A stretch of 64,000 bases of DNA from Nibribacter roseus (GCF_042662225.1 NZ_JBHSYQ010000003.1:248001-312000); one strand, 5' to 3'; positions 1 to 8,158 are shown, counted from the stretch's first letter. The notes: a model not told the origin generated them from the letters alone. Translations and numbers: made by a program.

Positions 1-110
1 CGTTCTTCGACGGCAAAGGCCAACCCAGCCAAGTAAGCGCCGTTTCGCACGGTTCGGCGCATACGCGCTTTAACGGCGTCAATGTGATCAATACAGGTAG
101 AAAAATCTAA
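1..110 (+). CDS. tldD: TldD-family metalloprotease, C-terminal fragment
   Basis: Only the last 35 codons are in the window, read from base 3 to the TAA at 108-110; the 5' part lies upstream. The residues (GKGQPSQVSAVSHGSAHTRF then NGVNVINTG) resemble the C-terminal barrel of TldD, which has a GKGQ-type loop followed by a short beta strand and G-V-x-V-x-N-x-G. TldD and TldE form a heterodimeric zinc protease that trims unfolded or modified peptides; a TldE-like gene follows at 649, which supports the call. The stop codon sits in the loop of a perfect 34-bp inverted repeat, so the last coding bases form one arm of a hairpin. Identity is fairly sure from the pair context, but only a fragment can be read. 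Confidence 0.75.
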   Translation, partial: FFDGKGQPSQVSAVSHGSAHTRFNGVNVINTGRKI

Positions 111-146
111 GATTTTCTACCTGTATTGATCACATTGACGCCGTTA
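71..146. repeat. Perfect 34-bp inverted repeat over the tldD stop codon
   Basis: Bases 71-104 are the exact reverse complement of 113-146, with an 8-base loop (105-112) holding the TAA stop. The left arm is coding sequence for the tldD C-terminus, so the right arm is an inverted copy of the end of the gene. The S23 cassette repeat begins at the next base (147). No U-tract follows, so it is not a standard terminator. Confidence 0.9.
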
Positions 147-177
147 GTCCTGAGTTCTGAGTCTTGAGTCCTGAGTT
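147..177 (+). repeat. Left border repeat of S23 cassette (family D)
   Basis: A run of TCCTGAG / TTCTGAG / TCTTGAG / TCCTGAG heptads. It is an imperfect inverse of 577-607 (ACTCAGGACTCAGAACT then CTAGACTCAGAACT). Such CTGAGT-type runs around S23 genes look like the ends of a small mobile cassette. Confidence 0.75.
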
Positions 178-201
178 TGAAAATAGTAAATCTGGTTTGT
201 T

Positions 202-597
202 ATGGCGGAGAGTATCATTGCTTCTAAGTCTTACAGTTTTGCTCTGCGGATGATTATATTATATAAGCATCTGCAGAAAGAACAGCGGGAATTTTATGTG
301 CTCACAAAGCAAGTATTGCGCAGTGGTACGTCTATAGGAGCAAATGTAGAGGAAGCCTTAGGTAGTCCCTCAAGTGCAGATTTTAGAAATAAACTGACTA
401 TTGCACTAAAGGAAGCCCGGGAAACAAGCTACTGGCTCAGACTTTTGAAAGACTCTGAAATGATCTCAGTTACTTCTTTTGAGAGTGTGCATGAAGAATG
501 TCAGGAACTCATAAAAATCCTGAAGAGCATTATCCTCACTTCAAAAAAGAACGAAAAGAAAGGCCAAATACCACCCACTCAGGACTCAGAACTCTAG
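202..597 (+). CDS. Four helix bundle protein, S23 / 23S rRNA-IVP family
   Basis: A 131-residue protein typical in length for the S23 four-helix bundle family, first found encoded in intervening sequences of 23S rRNA and common as stand-alone genes in Bacteroidota. Diagnostic stretches are the first helix with SYSFALRMIILYKHL, then LTKQVLRSGTSIGANVEEA and KEARETSYWLRLL. The biochemical role is unknown; relatives are RNA- or nucleic-acid-binding accessory proteins such as the Avd protein of diversity-generating retroelements. The last codons and the stop lie within the right border repeat, so the C-terminal TQDSEL is repeat-encoded. The gene sits between tldD and a tldE-like gene, which are normally adjacent, so it is very likely an insertion. 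No reverse transcriptase is nearby. Confidence 0.85.
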   Translation: MAESIIASKSYSFALRMIILYKHLQKEQREFYVLTKQVLRSGTSIGANVEEALGSPSSADFRNKLTIALKEARETSYWLRLLKDSEMISVTSFESVHEECQELIKILKSIILTSKKNEKKGQIPPTQDSEL

Positions 598-607
598 ACT
601 CAGAACT
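577..607 (-). repeat. Right border repeat of S23 cassette (family D)
   Basis: ACTCAGGACTCAGAACT followed by CTAGACTCAGAACT, an imperfect reverse complement of 147-177. It overlaps the end of the S23 coding sequence (stop at 595-597). Confidence 0.75.
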
Positions 608-648
608 AAAAACTTGCAGTTTCAATCAACATCAGACGTATCCCAACA

Positions 649-1965
649 ATGGCAATACTAAGTAAAGAACAAGCGCAGGCGCTGCTGAAAAAGGCGCTAA
701 GCTATTCAAAAGCCGATGAGTGTGAGGTGAACCTCAGCGGTTATAAGGGCGGAAACATCCGCTACGCACGCAGCACCGTCTCTACCAGCGGTGAAGAAGA
801 AAACATGTCGCTGGCCGTGGAGTCGCGGTTTGGCAAACGCAGCGGTGTGGCCACCATCAATGAATTTGATGATGCCTCGCTGGAGAAAGTAATCAGACGC
901 TCAGAGGAAGTGGCGCGCATTGCCCCGGAAAGTCCGGAGTACGTGCCCATGCTGGGGCCGCAGAATTACCTGCCCAGCAACGCCTGGTTTAAAACTACGC
1001 ATGACATCAACCCCGAATACCGGGCCGAGGCAGCCGCCAAAAGCATGCAGCTCGCTGACAGCAAGAAACTGACGGCCGCTGGTTTCTGGGAAGACCGCAG
1101 CGGGTTCAACGCCAAAATGAACTCCAAAGGCTTATTCGCCTACAACCAAAGTTCTGGGGTAGATTTCTCGGTGACTATGCGTACCGAAGACGGTACCGGC
1201 TCTGGCTACGTAACCCGCGATGTGAGCGATGTGACCCGATTAGACACTGGCACTGCCTCTGAAATTGCGGCGCAAAAAGCATTGGGTTCCAGAAACGCCA
1301 AAGCCATTGAGCCCGGCAAGTACACCGTCATTCTGGAACCTACCGCTGCAGTAGACTTACTGCAGAACATGTTCCGCAGCATGGATGCCCGTAATGCAGA
1401 GGAGGGCCGGAGCTTCCTGAGTAAACCAGGTGGCAAGACCAAGTTAGGCGAGAAAATGTTTGACGAGCGCATCATCATTACCTCTGACCCAACCAACCCA
1501 GAGATCCCAACCTCAACCTGGGCCGGAGATGGCCGTCCGCACGAGAAAGTAACCTGGATTGACAAAGGCGTGATCAAAAATATGCCGTACTCCCGCTTCT
1601 GGGCTGAGAAAAAAGGAGTGAAAGGATTACCCTCGCCAGGGGGCTTCATCATGGCGGGCGGCAACCAGAGCCTTGATGACCTCATCAAAGGCACCAAAAA
1701 AGGCATACTGGTCACTCGCTTGTGGTACATCAGAGCCGTGGATCCGCAAACCCTGCTCTACACCGGCCTCACCCGCGACGGAACCTTCTACATTGAGAAC
1801 GGCAAGATTAAGCACCCCGTGAAGAACTTCCGCTTTAACGAGAGCCCAGTCATTATGCTCAATAACTTGGAAGCCTTGGGCAAACCACAGCGCGTAAACG
1901 GCAATCTGGTGCCGCCTATGAAGATAAGAGACTTTACCTTTACCAGCCTGTCTGACGCTGTATAA
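649..1965 (+). CDS. TldD/PmbA family metallopeptidase, TldE-like partner
   Basis: A 438-residue protein of the TldD/PmbA (peptidase U62) family. The N-terminal domain has the GGNIRYARSTVSTSGEEENM strand-turn region; the C-terminal barrel includes GKYTVILEPTAAVDLLQNM, MPYSRFWAEKKG and the ending FNESPVIMLNNLEALG, all usual for the family. It should pair with the TldD encoded just upstream to make a cytoplasmic protease that degrades unstructured peptides. No HExxxH zinc motif was noticed here, which fits the non-catalytic TldE role, with zinc in TldD. The ATG at 649 gives a normal N-terminus. The S23 cassette separates it from tldD, so co-transcription now depends on read-through of the palindrome at 71-146. 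A strong terminator follows at 1978. Confidence 0.88.
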   Translation: MAILSKEQAQALLKKALSYSKADECEVNLSGYKGGNIRYARSTVSTSGEEENMSLAVESRFGKRSGVATINEFDDASLEKVIRRSEEVARIAPESPEYVPMLGPQNYLPSNAWFKTTHDINPEYRAEAAAKSMQLADSKKLTAAGFWEDRSGFNAKMNSKGLFAYNQSSGVDFSVTMRTEDGTGSGYVTRDVSDVTRLDTGTASEIAAQKALGSRNAKAIEPGKYTVILEPTAAVDLLQNMFRSMDARNAEEGRSFLSKPGGKTKLGEKMFDERIIITSDPTNPEIPTSTWAGDGRPHEKVTWIDKGVIKNMPYSRFWAEKKGVKGLPSPGGFIMAGGNQSLDDLIKGTKKGILVTRLWYIRAVDPQTLLYTGLTRDGTFYIENGKIKHPVKNFRFNESPVIMLNNLEALGKPQRVNGNLVPPMKIRDFTFTSLSDAV

Positions 1966-1977
1966 GCCTCACCCCAA

Positions 1978-2020
1978 CCCCTCTCCATTATTGGAGAGGG
2001 GCTTTATTGTTTTAGGTCTT
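1978..2020 (+). terminator. Rho-independent terminator after tldE-like gene
   Basis: Ten-bp perfect stem CCCCTCTCCA / TGGAGAGGGG (1978-1987 and 1992-2001) with a TTAT loop, followed by T-rich DNA. It would separate the Tld genes from the downstream MoxR cluster. Confidence 0.8.
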
Positions 2021-2044
2021 TTTTTGGAAAATGAGGCCGAAAAC
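2009..2044. repeat. Family A 36-bp palindromic repeat, copy 1
   Basis: Imperfect palindrome starting GTTTTAGGTCT and ending AGGCCGAAAAC. Family consensus by eye is GTTTTTGGCCTNTTTT, a short centre, then AAAACAGGCCAAAAAC. This copy lies just after the tldE terminator. Confidence 0.65.
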
Positions 2045-2190
2045 AAAGGTAAATTGCCTTTTATTACTCCCTTTCTATCATCCTGAAAGACCTTGAGGAA
2101 GAACTGAGAAAGCGTTTACTTAAGCTTCTTTACAGCTTGCCCACAAGATCTTTCCAAGATGACAAATAAGTAATGTAGGAGCTTTTTTTC

Positions 2191-2811
2191 ATGCCCGCAC
2201 CGTTTACCTTCGTACGCTTGCAATACCGCTCCGGCAACTGGGACACCGACCAGCGCATGCCTTCTAACCTGCTGCATTCGCTGGTAGAGTACACCACCGT
2301 GCCCGTGGTAGAGCAGGAGAAAGTGGTAAGCTTAGAAAGCCCTGAGTTATTTAGATACCCATTCTGTTACCTCAGTGGCCACAAACTGGTGCAGTTCAAT
2401 GCCAAGGAGAAAGCCAACTTTGAGCGGTATGTGCAGAACGGTGGCTTCGTGTTTGTAGACGACTGCAATCATGACATTGACGGCCTCTTCGCGCGGTCGT
2501 TTGAAGAGCAGATGCGGGTGTGCTTCGGCCCGAAAGCTCTGAAGAAACTCCCCAATAACCACCAATTGTACCGCTCCTTTTTTAAGTTTGAAGAGGGCCC
2601 GCCTACTACGTCGTTTGAATTGAATGGCTGGGGCGATGATCTGGTGCACGACTACCTCAAAGCCTATGAGGTAAACGGCCGCATTGCCGTGCTCTACAGC
2701 AACAAAGACTACGGCTGCGAGTGGGACTATGATTTCCGGAACAAGCGCTGGCTCGCCGAGGACAACACGAAGTTTGGGGTGAACATACTAATGTACGCGC
2801 TTACGAGTTAA
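2191..2811 (+). CDS. DUF4159 domain-containing protein
   Basis: A 206-residue protein matching DUF4159: PFTFVRLQYRSGNWDTDQRM near the N-terminus, then KANFERYVQNGGFVFVDDCN, in which a Rossmann-like domain presents a DD dipeptide, and a C-terminal GVNILMYAL. In Bacteroidota and related phyla this domain sits beside MoxR-DUF58-BatA genes, as here; its biochemical role is not known. The fold is thought to resemble class I glutamine amidotransferases, but no catalytic Cys-His-Glu set is evident. No signal peptide is seen, although DUF4159 proteins often carry one; the ATG at 2191 fits the usual domain start. Confidence 0.85.
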   Translation: MPAPFTFVRLQYRSGNWDTDQRMPSNLLHSLVEYTTVPVVEQEKVVSLESPELFRYPFCYLSGHKLVQFNAKEKANFERYVQNGGFVFVDDCNHDIDGLFARSFEEQMRVCFGPKALKKLPNNHQLYRSFFKFEEGPPTTSFELNGWGDDLVHDYLKAYEVNGRIAVLYSNKDYGCEWDYDFRNKRWLAEDNTKFGVNILMYALTS

Positions 2812-2857
2812 CATATAAGATACTTAATATTCTATTTAATGAAAGGCATCTATATCT

Positions 2858-5164
2858 ATGAAATCACTCAAAATCATACTCATTCTCATAGCTCTTGCAG
2901 CAGTAATTGCCCCGTCTTACGGACAGCAGCAAAACAGCAAAGTTGAAAATGTAGCCGCTTTTGCCAAACTGTACGGCTACGTGCGGTACTTCCACCCAAG
3001 CGATGAAGCGGCAGCGGTAGATTGGGATCGGTTTGCCATTTACGGTACCCAAAAAGTAGAAAGCAGCCGTACCCCACAAGAACTGCAAGCCACCCTCACA
3101 TCCTTATTTCAACCTATTGCCCCCACTGTAAAAGTCCTTCTTGAGGCAGAGGAAAATAACTTCAGTAAGCAGCAACTTATTCCAGCCAATTCTAAAAAAT
3201 TCAAAACTGTGGCCTGGCAACACCAAGGGCTTGGTTTTGGAGATAAAAGAAGCCCCTATAGAAGTACCCGCACGAACCGACCTGTTATCTACAAAGAGGC
3301 ATCGGCGGGGTTTGGCTCTGTTGTGAAGCAGTTTGATGCAACTGGTTATCAAGGCAAAGACTTTATTCTAAAAGGCAGAATCAAACTAGATGGCCAAGCT
3401 AGCGGGTCAGGGCATCTGTGGGCCCGGATAGACAAAGCCGACAAAACCATGGGCTTCTTTGACAACATGGGAGACCGACCTGTTACTTCAGGCACGTGGG
3501 CCTATTATGAGATCAAAGGAAAAATAGACGCTGGGGCCGAAAAAATTAATGTCGGCGCGATGCTCATTGGCTTTGGCCAGATGTCTTTAGATGATTTTAG
3601 CCTGCAGATTAATGACAACGGCACCTGGAAAGAAATATTCGTAGAGCAATTCACCCAAGATAAAAATGGCAAAGCTCCTGCCTCTTTTGCAGCCGGCATT
3701 AGTAAAAACTCCTCGTCCGGAAAGTCGAATTACTCTTACACCGTCCATCAGGAAAAAGATAACAAGTGGCTGCACATTAAAAGTCAGACAGCTTCTTCAG
3801 GCAAAGAGCACAAGCCCCAGCTCTTGTTTCCTACGCACCCCCAGATTGGCGAATACGTCCAAAAGTCTATTGGCGGAGGCTTGAAAGTAGTCGTTCCCTT
3901 GGCTTTGTATGGAACAGAAGAACAAACATATCCGGCTGCTGACCAGACTGCTTTCACAGCACTTCAAAACAAGCTAAAAGCTATACCGTTTTCAGATTTA
4001 AACGGGAGCAACCTGTACACCAGACTCGGTGACGTTACTATTGCCTGGAATATCTTCCAGCACTTTTACCCTTATTTTGATATAGCCAAAACCAACTGGC
4101 AGCAAGAACTACATGATGCCTTAACGAAAGCCTATTCAGACAAAACTGCCGTAGACTTTCAACAGACTTTGCAACTATTAACGGCTAAGCTACAAGACGG
4201 ACACGTAGGAGTAGGTCAACCAGCTAATAAAGCAAATTACCAACCTCCGTTTCTGTGGGAGTGGGTGGAGAACAAATTGGTCATTACCGGCGTCCTGGCT
4301 CCGTCACTGCCCTTTGCCAAAGGCGACATAGTAACCCAGATAAACGGAGAAAGTCCAGAGGATTATTTCGCTGAGGTGCATCGGTACATATCGGCGGCCA
4401 CACCCGGTTGGAGGAACTATAGAGCCCAAAGCGCTTCCCTCTTAGGAGAAAAAGATTCTGAGTTCTCTTTAACGGTGCTGAAAGCTGACAATTCTTCTGT
4501 TCAGGCCAACGTGAAGCGAACCCTTTCCAGATCTCAAGCTTTCAGCGCTTTACCCAAGCCAGACACCATCAAGACCATTGCCGATGGCATCATGTACATA
4601 AACCTTGATGCCGCCCCGATGGCAGCTATAGACAAAGCAATGCCGCAGCTACAGAAAAGCAAAATCATTATTTGCGATCTCAGAGGTTACCCTAAAGGCA
4701 ATCATGAACTGATCTCCTATTTACTCACCAGCCGCGACACCTCCAGCCAATGGATGCAGGTACCCCAGTACATTTATCCGGATCAGGAAAATTTAGTAGG
4801 TTACAAGAAGCATAGCTGGCTCATCAAACCCAAAACTCCGCATTTAACCGCTAAGATAATTTTCTTAACCGACGGCAGCGCCATAAGTTACGCAGAAAGC
4901 TACATGGGCATGATTGATCACTACAATCTGGCCACCGTTATAGGCCAACCTACCGCGGGCACCAACGGAAATGTTAATCCCTTTTCCCTCCCTGGCGGTT
5001 ACTCCATCTCCTGGACGGGCATGAAAGTGCTCAAACATGACGGTTCGCAGCACCATGGCGTAGGCATCATTCCGGATGTACTGGTAGAGAAAACTATAAA
5101 AGGCGTACGCGAGGGTCGTGACGAGTTTCTGGAGAAGGCACTGGAAATAGCCCAGACGTTTTAA
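2858..5164 (+). CDS. S41 family C-terminal-processing-type peptidase, secreted
   Basis: A 768-residue secreted protein. Residues 1-23 are a signal peptide (MKSLKIILILIALAAVIAPS, cleavage near SYGQ). Residues ~30-370 are a long N-terminal region usual in Bacteroidota S41 proteins, with a beta-sandwich-like middle part. Residues ~390-460 are a helical segment (RLGDVTIAWNIFQHFYPYFD); ~465-520 a PDZ-like segment (LAPSLPFAKGDIVTQINGES); and ~570-755 the peptidase core. Ser677 in the DGSAISYAES stretch is the likely nucleophile, with an Asn/Asp-Gly loop in GQPTAGTNGNVN. It would cleave C-terminal tails in the periplasm or at the surface. It is not a usual member of the MoxR operon and sits only 18 bases before moxR, so it may be co-transcribed. 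The substrate is unknown. Confidence 0.85.
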   Translation: MKSLKIILILIALAAVIAPSYGQQQNSKVENVAAFAKLYGYVRYFHPSDEAAAVDWDRFAIYGTQKVESSRTPQELQATLTSLFQPIAPTVKVLLEAEENNFSKQQLIPANSKKFKTVAWQHQGLGFGDKRSPYRSTRTNRPVIYKEASAGFGSVVKQFDATGYQGKDFILKGRIKLDGQASGSGHLWARIDKADKTMGFFDNMGDRPVTSGTWAYYEIKGKIDAGAEKINVGAMLIGFGQMSLDDFSLQINDNGTWKEIFVEQFTQDKNGKAPASFAAGISKNSSSGKSNYSYTVHQEKDNKWLHIKSQTASSGKEHKPQLLFPTHPQIGEYVQKSIGGGLKVVVPLALYGTEEQTYPAADQTAFTALQNKLKAIPFSDLNGSNLYTRLGDVTIAWNIFQHFYPYFDIAKTNWQQELHDALTKAYSDKTAVDFQQTLQLLTAKLQDGHVGVGQPANKANYQPPFLWEWVENKLVITGVLAPSLPFAKGDIVTQINGESPEDYFAEVHRYISAATPGWRNYRAQSASLLGEKDSEFSLTVLKADNSSVQANVKRTLSRSQAFSALPKPDTIKTIADGIMYINLDAAPMAAIDKAMPQLQKSKIIICDLRGYPKGNHELISYLLTSRDTSSQWMQVPQYIYPDQENLVGYKKHSWLIKPKTPHLTAKIIFLTDGSAISYAESYMGMIDHYNLATVIGQPTAGTNGNVNPFSLPGGYSISWTGMKVLKHDGSQHHGVGIIPDVLVEKTIKGVREGRDEFLEKALEIAQTF

Positions 5165-5182
5165 TAACACCGTTAATTTATA

Positions 5183-6178
5183 ATGACTGAAAAAGAGGTA
5201 ACTCACCTGTTAAATAAACTCCCTGCCCTTCGGCAGGAAATCCATAAAGTTATTGTTGGCCAGCAGGAAGTACTGGACGAAGTATTGATTACTCTCCTGG
5301 CAGGCGGCCACGGACTGCTGGAAGGCGTACCTGGTTTGGCGAAGACGCTTTTGGTGCGCACCTTGGCTAGTGCCGTAGAATTGCCCTTCCGCCGCATTCA
5401 GTTCACCCCAGACCTCATGCCCACCGACATTCTCGGCACCGAAGTGCTGGAGGAAGACCACACCACCGGTAAGCGCTTTTTCCAGTTCAATGAGGGGCCC
5501 ATCTTCGCCAGTATTGTGCTAGCAGATGAGATCAACCGGACTCCGCCCAAAACCCAGGCAGCAATGCTGGAGGCCATGCAGGAGTTTGAGGTAACGTACG
5601 CCGGGAAAACGTACCCATTGCCGCGCCCGTTTTTCCTTCTAGCCACCCAAAACCCAATTGAGCAGAGCGGCACCTATCCTCTGCCTGAGGCGCAGTTAGA
5701 TCGTTTCCTGCTCTACATCAAAATAAAGTATCCAACTGAGCTGGAGGAAATTTCAGTATTAAAAAATACTACCGGCAACCGAGGTGAAGCAGTACGACCT
5801 GTACTTTCAGGAGCAGATGTTCTTGCCTTGCAGAACCTGGTGCGTGAGGTAACAATTTCAGATGACTTAGTAGCCTACTCCGCTAAACTGATTAGAGTCA
5901 CCCGTCCTGAAGAGAGCAGCATTCCGTTCGTACAGGCCTTTGTGCGTTGGGGAGCAGGCCCAAGAGCCGGGCAGGCACTCATTCTCACCGCCAAAGCCCG
6001 CGCCCTGCTGCAAGGCCGCTTCGCCGTGACCTTTCCAGATTTACAGGCAATGGCTTATCCTGTGTTGCGCCACCGTGTGTTATTGAATTTCACTGCCGAG
6101 GCTGATAATATCAGTACAGATAAAGTGGTGGAAGAGCTTCTGAAGGGAGTGGAGTTGCCGCGGGAGGTACTGCGGTAG
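5183..6178 (+). CDS. MoxR-family AAA+ ATPase
   Basis: A 331-residue AAA+ ATPase of the MoxR group. Walker A is the family form GVPGLAKT (residues ~45-52); Walker B is LADEINR; the sensor/arginine region contains LLATQNPIEQSGTYPLPEAQ, a family signature, followed by LDRF. A C-terminal lid domain runs from about residue 250 (RWGAGPRAGQALILTAKARA). MoxR ATPases act as chaperones that insert cofactors or assemble complexes together with DUF58/vWA partners. The DUF58 gene follows, but is separated here by a DUF559 nuclease cassette of about 650 bases. The ATG at 5183 is followed by a normal N-terminal helix. Confidence 0.95.
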   Translation: MTEKEVTHLLNKLPALRQEIHKVIVGQQEVLDEVLITLLAGGHGLLEGVPGLAKTLLVRTLASAVELPFRRIQFTPDLMPTDILGTEVLEEDHTTGKRFFQFNEGPIFASIVLADEINRTPPKTQAAMLEAMQEFEVTYAGKTYPLPRPFFLLATQNPIEQSGTYPLPEAQLDRFLLYIKIKYPTELEEISVLKNTTGNRGEAVRPVLSGADVLALQNLVREVTISDDLVAYSAKLIRVTRPEESSIPFVQAFVRWGAGPRAGQALILTAKARALLQGRFAVTFPDLQAMAYPVLRHRVLLNFTAEADNISTDKVVEELLKGVELPREVLR

Positions 6179-6230
6179 AGTTAATGGTTTGTAGATGCGT
6201 AAAAAGAACTAGAAACAGCTTATTTACTTT

Positions 6231-6605
6231 ATGCCATCGAATCAACACTACAACAAAAAACTGAAGCCCTTCGCAAAGGCCAACAGAGCAGATTCTACCA
6301 AGGCAGAAGTCAGGTTGTGGTGTGAGTTGCTGAGCAAAAGGCAAATGGGAGTACCTTTCCTCCGGCAGCGCCCGATTGGCAATTACATCGCAGACTTTTT
6401 ATGTAAAGAGCTAAAGCTGATTATAGAAGTAGATGGATATTCTCACCAGTTCAAAACAGAAGAAGACGCTAAAAGAGACAAAGCTTTGGCGGAATTAGGC
6501 TATACAACGCTTAGATTCACAGACGAGGAAGCAATGAATGATTTACCCAATGTGCAGCGAACGATAGAAGCTTTCATTGAAGAACGGAAGAATACCCATT
6601 CATAA
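6231..6605 (+). CDS. DUF559 endonuclease-domain protein (Vsr/PD-(D/E)XK-like)
   Basis: A 124-residue DUF559 protein. Visible landmarks are TKAEVRLWCELLSKRQ (the conserved E-x-x-LW), then FLRQRPIGNYIADFLCKELK and LIIEVDGYSH, which supply the D...E-x-D-G core of a Vsr-like nuclease fold, and a C-terminal LGYTTLRFTDEEAMNDL with the usual R-F/E pair. Likely a small DNA endonuclease; the target is unknown. In Bacteroidota these genes often occur singly beside CCCCTTTGAAGGGG repeats, and the same arrangement is seen here (6665-6826). It sits between moxR and DUF58, genes normally adjacent, so it is an apparent insertion. Confidence 0.85.
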   Translation: MPSNQHYNKKLKPFAKANRADSTKAEVRLWCELLSKRQMGVPFLRQRPIGNYIADFLCKELKLIIEVDGYSHQFKTEEDAKRDKALAELGYTTLRFTDEEAMNDLPNVQRTIEAFIEERKNTHS

Positions 6606-6664
6606 ACAGGAGCTTCTTCGTCAAAATCTGGAGCTCATCTTACCTCAGCGATTTTTTGAAGGTA

Positions 6665-6826
6665 TTTCGTCCCCCTTTGAAGGGGGTAGGGGGATGATGA
6701 GGACATTTGAAGAAGTAGTAGCTATAACTAAACGATGTTTAAATGATTTCCTCGGAAATGCTATGTCCAGCATGAGTAACTCAGCACGAGTAATCATCCC
6801 CCTACCCCCTTCAAAGGGGGACGAAA
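6665..6826. repeat. Family B inverted-repeat element beside DUF559
   Basis: Two 34-base arms, 6665-6698 and 6793-6826, are exact reverse complements; each contains CCCCCTTTGAAGGGGG plus TAGGGGGATGAT. Each arm also has internal symmetry, so it can fold alone. The 94-base centre has no convincing gene. A second element with one arm mismatch is at 33722-33862 in opposite orientation; both carry ATTACTCGTGCTGA next to the same arm. Confidence 0.9.
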
Positions 6827-6877
6827 AAGCTCCTGACAAAATAATAACAGACTATCTATTTAACAACAAACTACCTC

Positions 6878-7762
6878 ATGCCCCACCGACTGCTTAACCC
6901 ACAGACATTCGCCGCCATTAAAGACCTGCGCCTGGTGGCCAAGGCCGTGGTAGATGGTTTTTTGCTGGGGCAGAACCAGAGCATCAGGCCGGGAGCAGGC
7001 ATTGAGTTCAGCCAGTACCGCAGCTACCAACCCGGCGATGATCTCCGGCAGTTGGACTGGAAAATGTTTGCGCGCTCAGACCGATACTACATTAGAGAAT
7101 CTGAGGTGGACAGCAGCGTAGCCGTAAGATTTGTGTTAGATGCCAGCGGCTCTATGGCGCACCAAGACGAGACCCTGACAAAATTAGACTACGCTCGTTT
7201 TTTAGTGGCGGCATTGGCTTATCTGGCCGTGCAGCAGGGAGATACTGTGGGGCTGTTTGTGCTTCAGGAAGAGCAATTGGTACAGCTGTCGCCGCAAAAT
7301 TCCACCCAGCACCTTCAGCAATTTTTCCACCTATTAGACAAGATAAAAGCTGGAGGTCAATTTCCAGCATCCGATCGTTTATCGCCTGTTTTTCAGAAAA
7401 GACGGCAAAAGGAGATAACCGTGCTGGTGACCGATATGTACGAGCAATCTTCTGAGATATCAGATACGCTGCGCAAGCTTGGGGCGAGGGAGAAAGACAC
7501 GCTGCTGTTTCATCTCATGGGCAAAAACGAGCTGGATTTCACCTACCAAGGGCAGCTTTCGTTTCAGGATTTAGAGACAGGTCAAACGGTACAGGTGCTA
7601 GCAGATGAACAACGTAAAAGTTATCTGGCCTCGCTACAGTTGTGGCTTAAAGGTATTGAGACCGAGACACGCAAAAAGCAAATCCATTATGAGCGATTTC
7701 ACCTGCATGAACCGCTTGATAAAGCCCTGCGGGCGTTTCTGCTGAATAGAGCAAGACAATAA
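6878..7762 (+). CDS. DUF58 domain-containing protein (vWA-like MoxR partner)
   Basis: A 294-residue DUF58 protein. The family signature is GAGIEFSQYRSYQPGDDLRQ followed by LDWKMFARSDRYYIRE (residues ~38-75), then a vWA-like domain with a MIDAS loop DASGS at ~88-92 and later LVTDMYEQ. No transmembrane segment is apparent. DUF58 proteins partner with MoxR ATPases and are part of Bat aerotolerance-type operons in Bacteroidota. The ATG at 6878 is directly preceded by the family B element, so the natural upstream sequence of the gene has been replaced by the DUF559 insertion. The following gene starts about 440 bases further on. Confidence 0.92.
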   Translation: MPHRLLNPQTFAAIKDLRLVAKAVVDGFLLGQNQSIRPGAGIEFSQYRSYQPGDDLRQLDWKMFARSDRYYIRESEVDSSVAVRFVLDASGSMAHQDETLTKLDYARFLVAALAYLAVQQGDTVGLFVLQEEQLVQLSPQNSTQHLQQFFHLLDKIKAGGQFPASDRLSPVFQKRRQKEITVLVTDMYEQSSEISDTLRKLGAREKDTLLFHLMGKNELDFTYQGQLSFQDLETGQTVQVLADEQRKSYLASLQLWLKGIETETRKKQIHYERFHLHEPLDKALRAFLLNRARQ

Positions 7763-8070
7763 GTGCAAGTTCTGTGTCTTGAGCTGGAACGGGCAAAAAA
7801 ATTTAGGCTAATTCCCCGCCTCGGTGGGGCAGGGGTGGGTAACCTTGTACCGGGGTAGATATCTGTGGCGCGGAAGTTACTTCCGTGACTTACCAAGGAG
7901 TTATGCGTAGAGTTAGCGGCAGCGCTCTACGTATGGTCGGAAAGCCAATCTCCTGATTGGCATTAGTGCATCCCCAGTTACCCTCAGGAGCGGCTGTTGG
8001 CACAGACACTCGCAGGTCTTTTGAGCGGGCGGCTGACTTTTATCATGCCATGGTTAGTTGAGCTAGCTCC

Positions 8071-8106
8071 GTTTTTGGCTTAATTTCTCAAAAACAGGCC
8101 AAAAAC
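8071..8106. repeat. Family A palindromic repeat, copy 2
   Basis: GTTTTTGGCTT at the left end and AACAGGCCAAAAAC at the right end, with a short TTTCTCA centre. One of the best copies of the family. Confidence 0.75.
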
Positions 8107-8158
8107 AAGACACGTTATCTAATCTTGTAAATTAAATACATTCTTTAAATCCTGCTCC

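Noticed and set aside
1206..1730. 174-codon minus-strand frame within the tldE-like gene
   Set aside because: It is antisense to a well-recognised TldD/PmbA protein and has no family features.
6577..6897. 106-codon plus-strand frame between DUF559 and DUF58
   Set aside because: It is made of the family B repeat arms (KGDEKAP, SSPFEGG reading) and overlaps both neighbours; no coding evidence.
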